Shown in pieces: positions 6,364 to 6,402 of a stretch of DNA of 6,402 nt. Position 1 is the first letter of the stretch. Every line of letters starts with the position of its first letter. Below the pieces are notes generated by a model that saw only the letters and a program-made list of their open reading frames with translations, had not been told where the DNA came from and did no database searches. Position numbers and translations under genes: made by a program. The stretch covers positions 1 through 6,402 of the forward strand of contig SLGL01000162.1 of assembly GCA_007123785.1 (NCBI GenBank), written 5' to 3'. The stretch comes from Balneolaceae bacterium (GTDB lineage: Bacteria; Bacteroidota; Rhodothermia; Balneolales; Balneolaceae).

Positions 6364-6402
6364 GTATCAAATTAATTCAAAAGCCTGTGAGCTATTTGCT
6401 TA

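Overview
The window looks like a chromosomal segment from the Bacteroidota/Rhodothermota/Balneolota side of the tree. This is inferred from three things: an ATP synthase beta subunit with a long extra loop compared with E. coli; weak or absent Shine-Dalgarno sequences before most genes (AT-rich leaders), with a candidate promoter resembling the Bacteroidetes TTTG / TAnnTTTG type; and two predicted lipoproteins of kinds common in that group. Genus cannot be assigned from this window.

Layout. Bases 114-1358 (+) encode a lipoprotein serpin whose inhibitory hinge is intact. It converges, with only 4 bases between the stop codons, on an M20-family metallo-dipeptidase (1363-2736, -). Upstream of the dipeptidase, on the same strand and 136 bases away, is a predicted lipoprotein with a formylglycine-generating-enzyme (FGE/SUMF1)-like domain that lacks the catalytic cysteine pair (2873-3910, -). 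A 536-base AT-rich region without a convincing gene (3911-4446) separates this gene from the divergent atpD-atpC pair (4447-5940 and 5956-6363, +), which encodes the F1 beta and epsilon subunits. The window ends 39 bases after atpC.

How they relate. atpD and atpC form a clear two-gene operon for the catalytic core and the regulatory/rotor subunit of F1. The other ATP synthase genes are not directly upstream, so the operon is split. The three genes to the left are an envelope protease inhibitor, a probably cytoplasmic peptidase and an envelope lipoprotein; nothing shows that they act together. The most interesting non-coding stretch is the leader of atpD, with a candidate promoter and two inverted repeats that share one arm. 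I found no mobile element, CRISPR array, tRNA or rRNA, and no clear evidence for a new multi-gene system.
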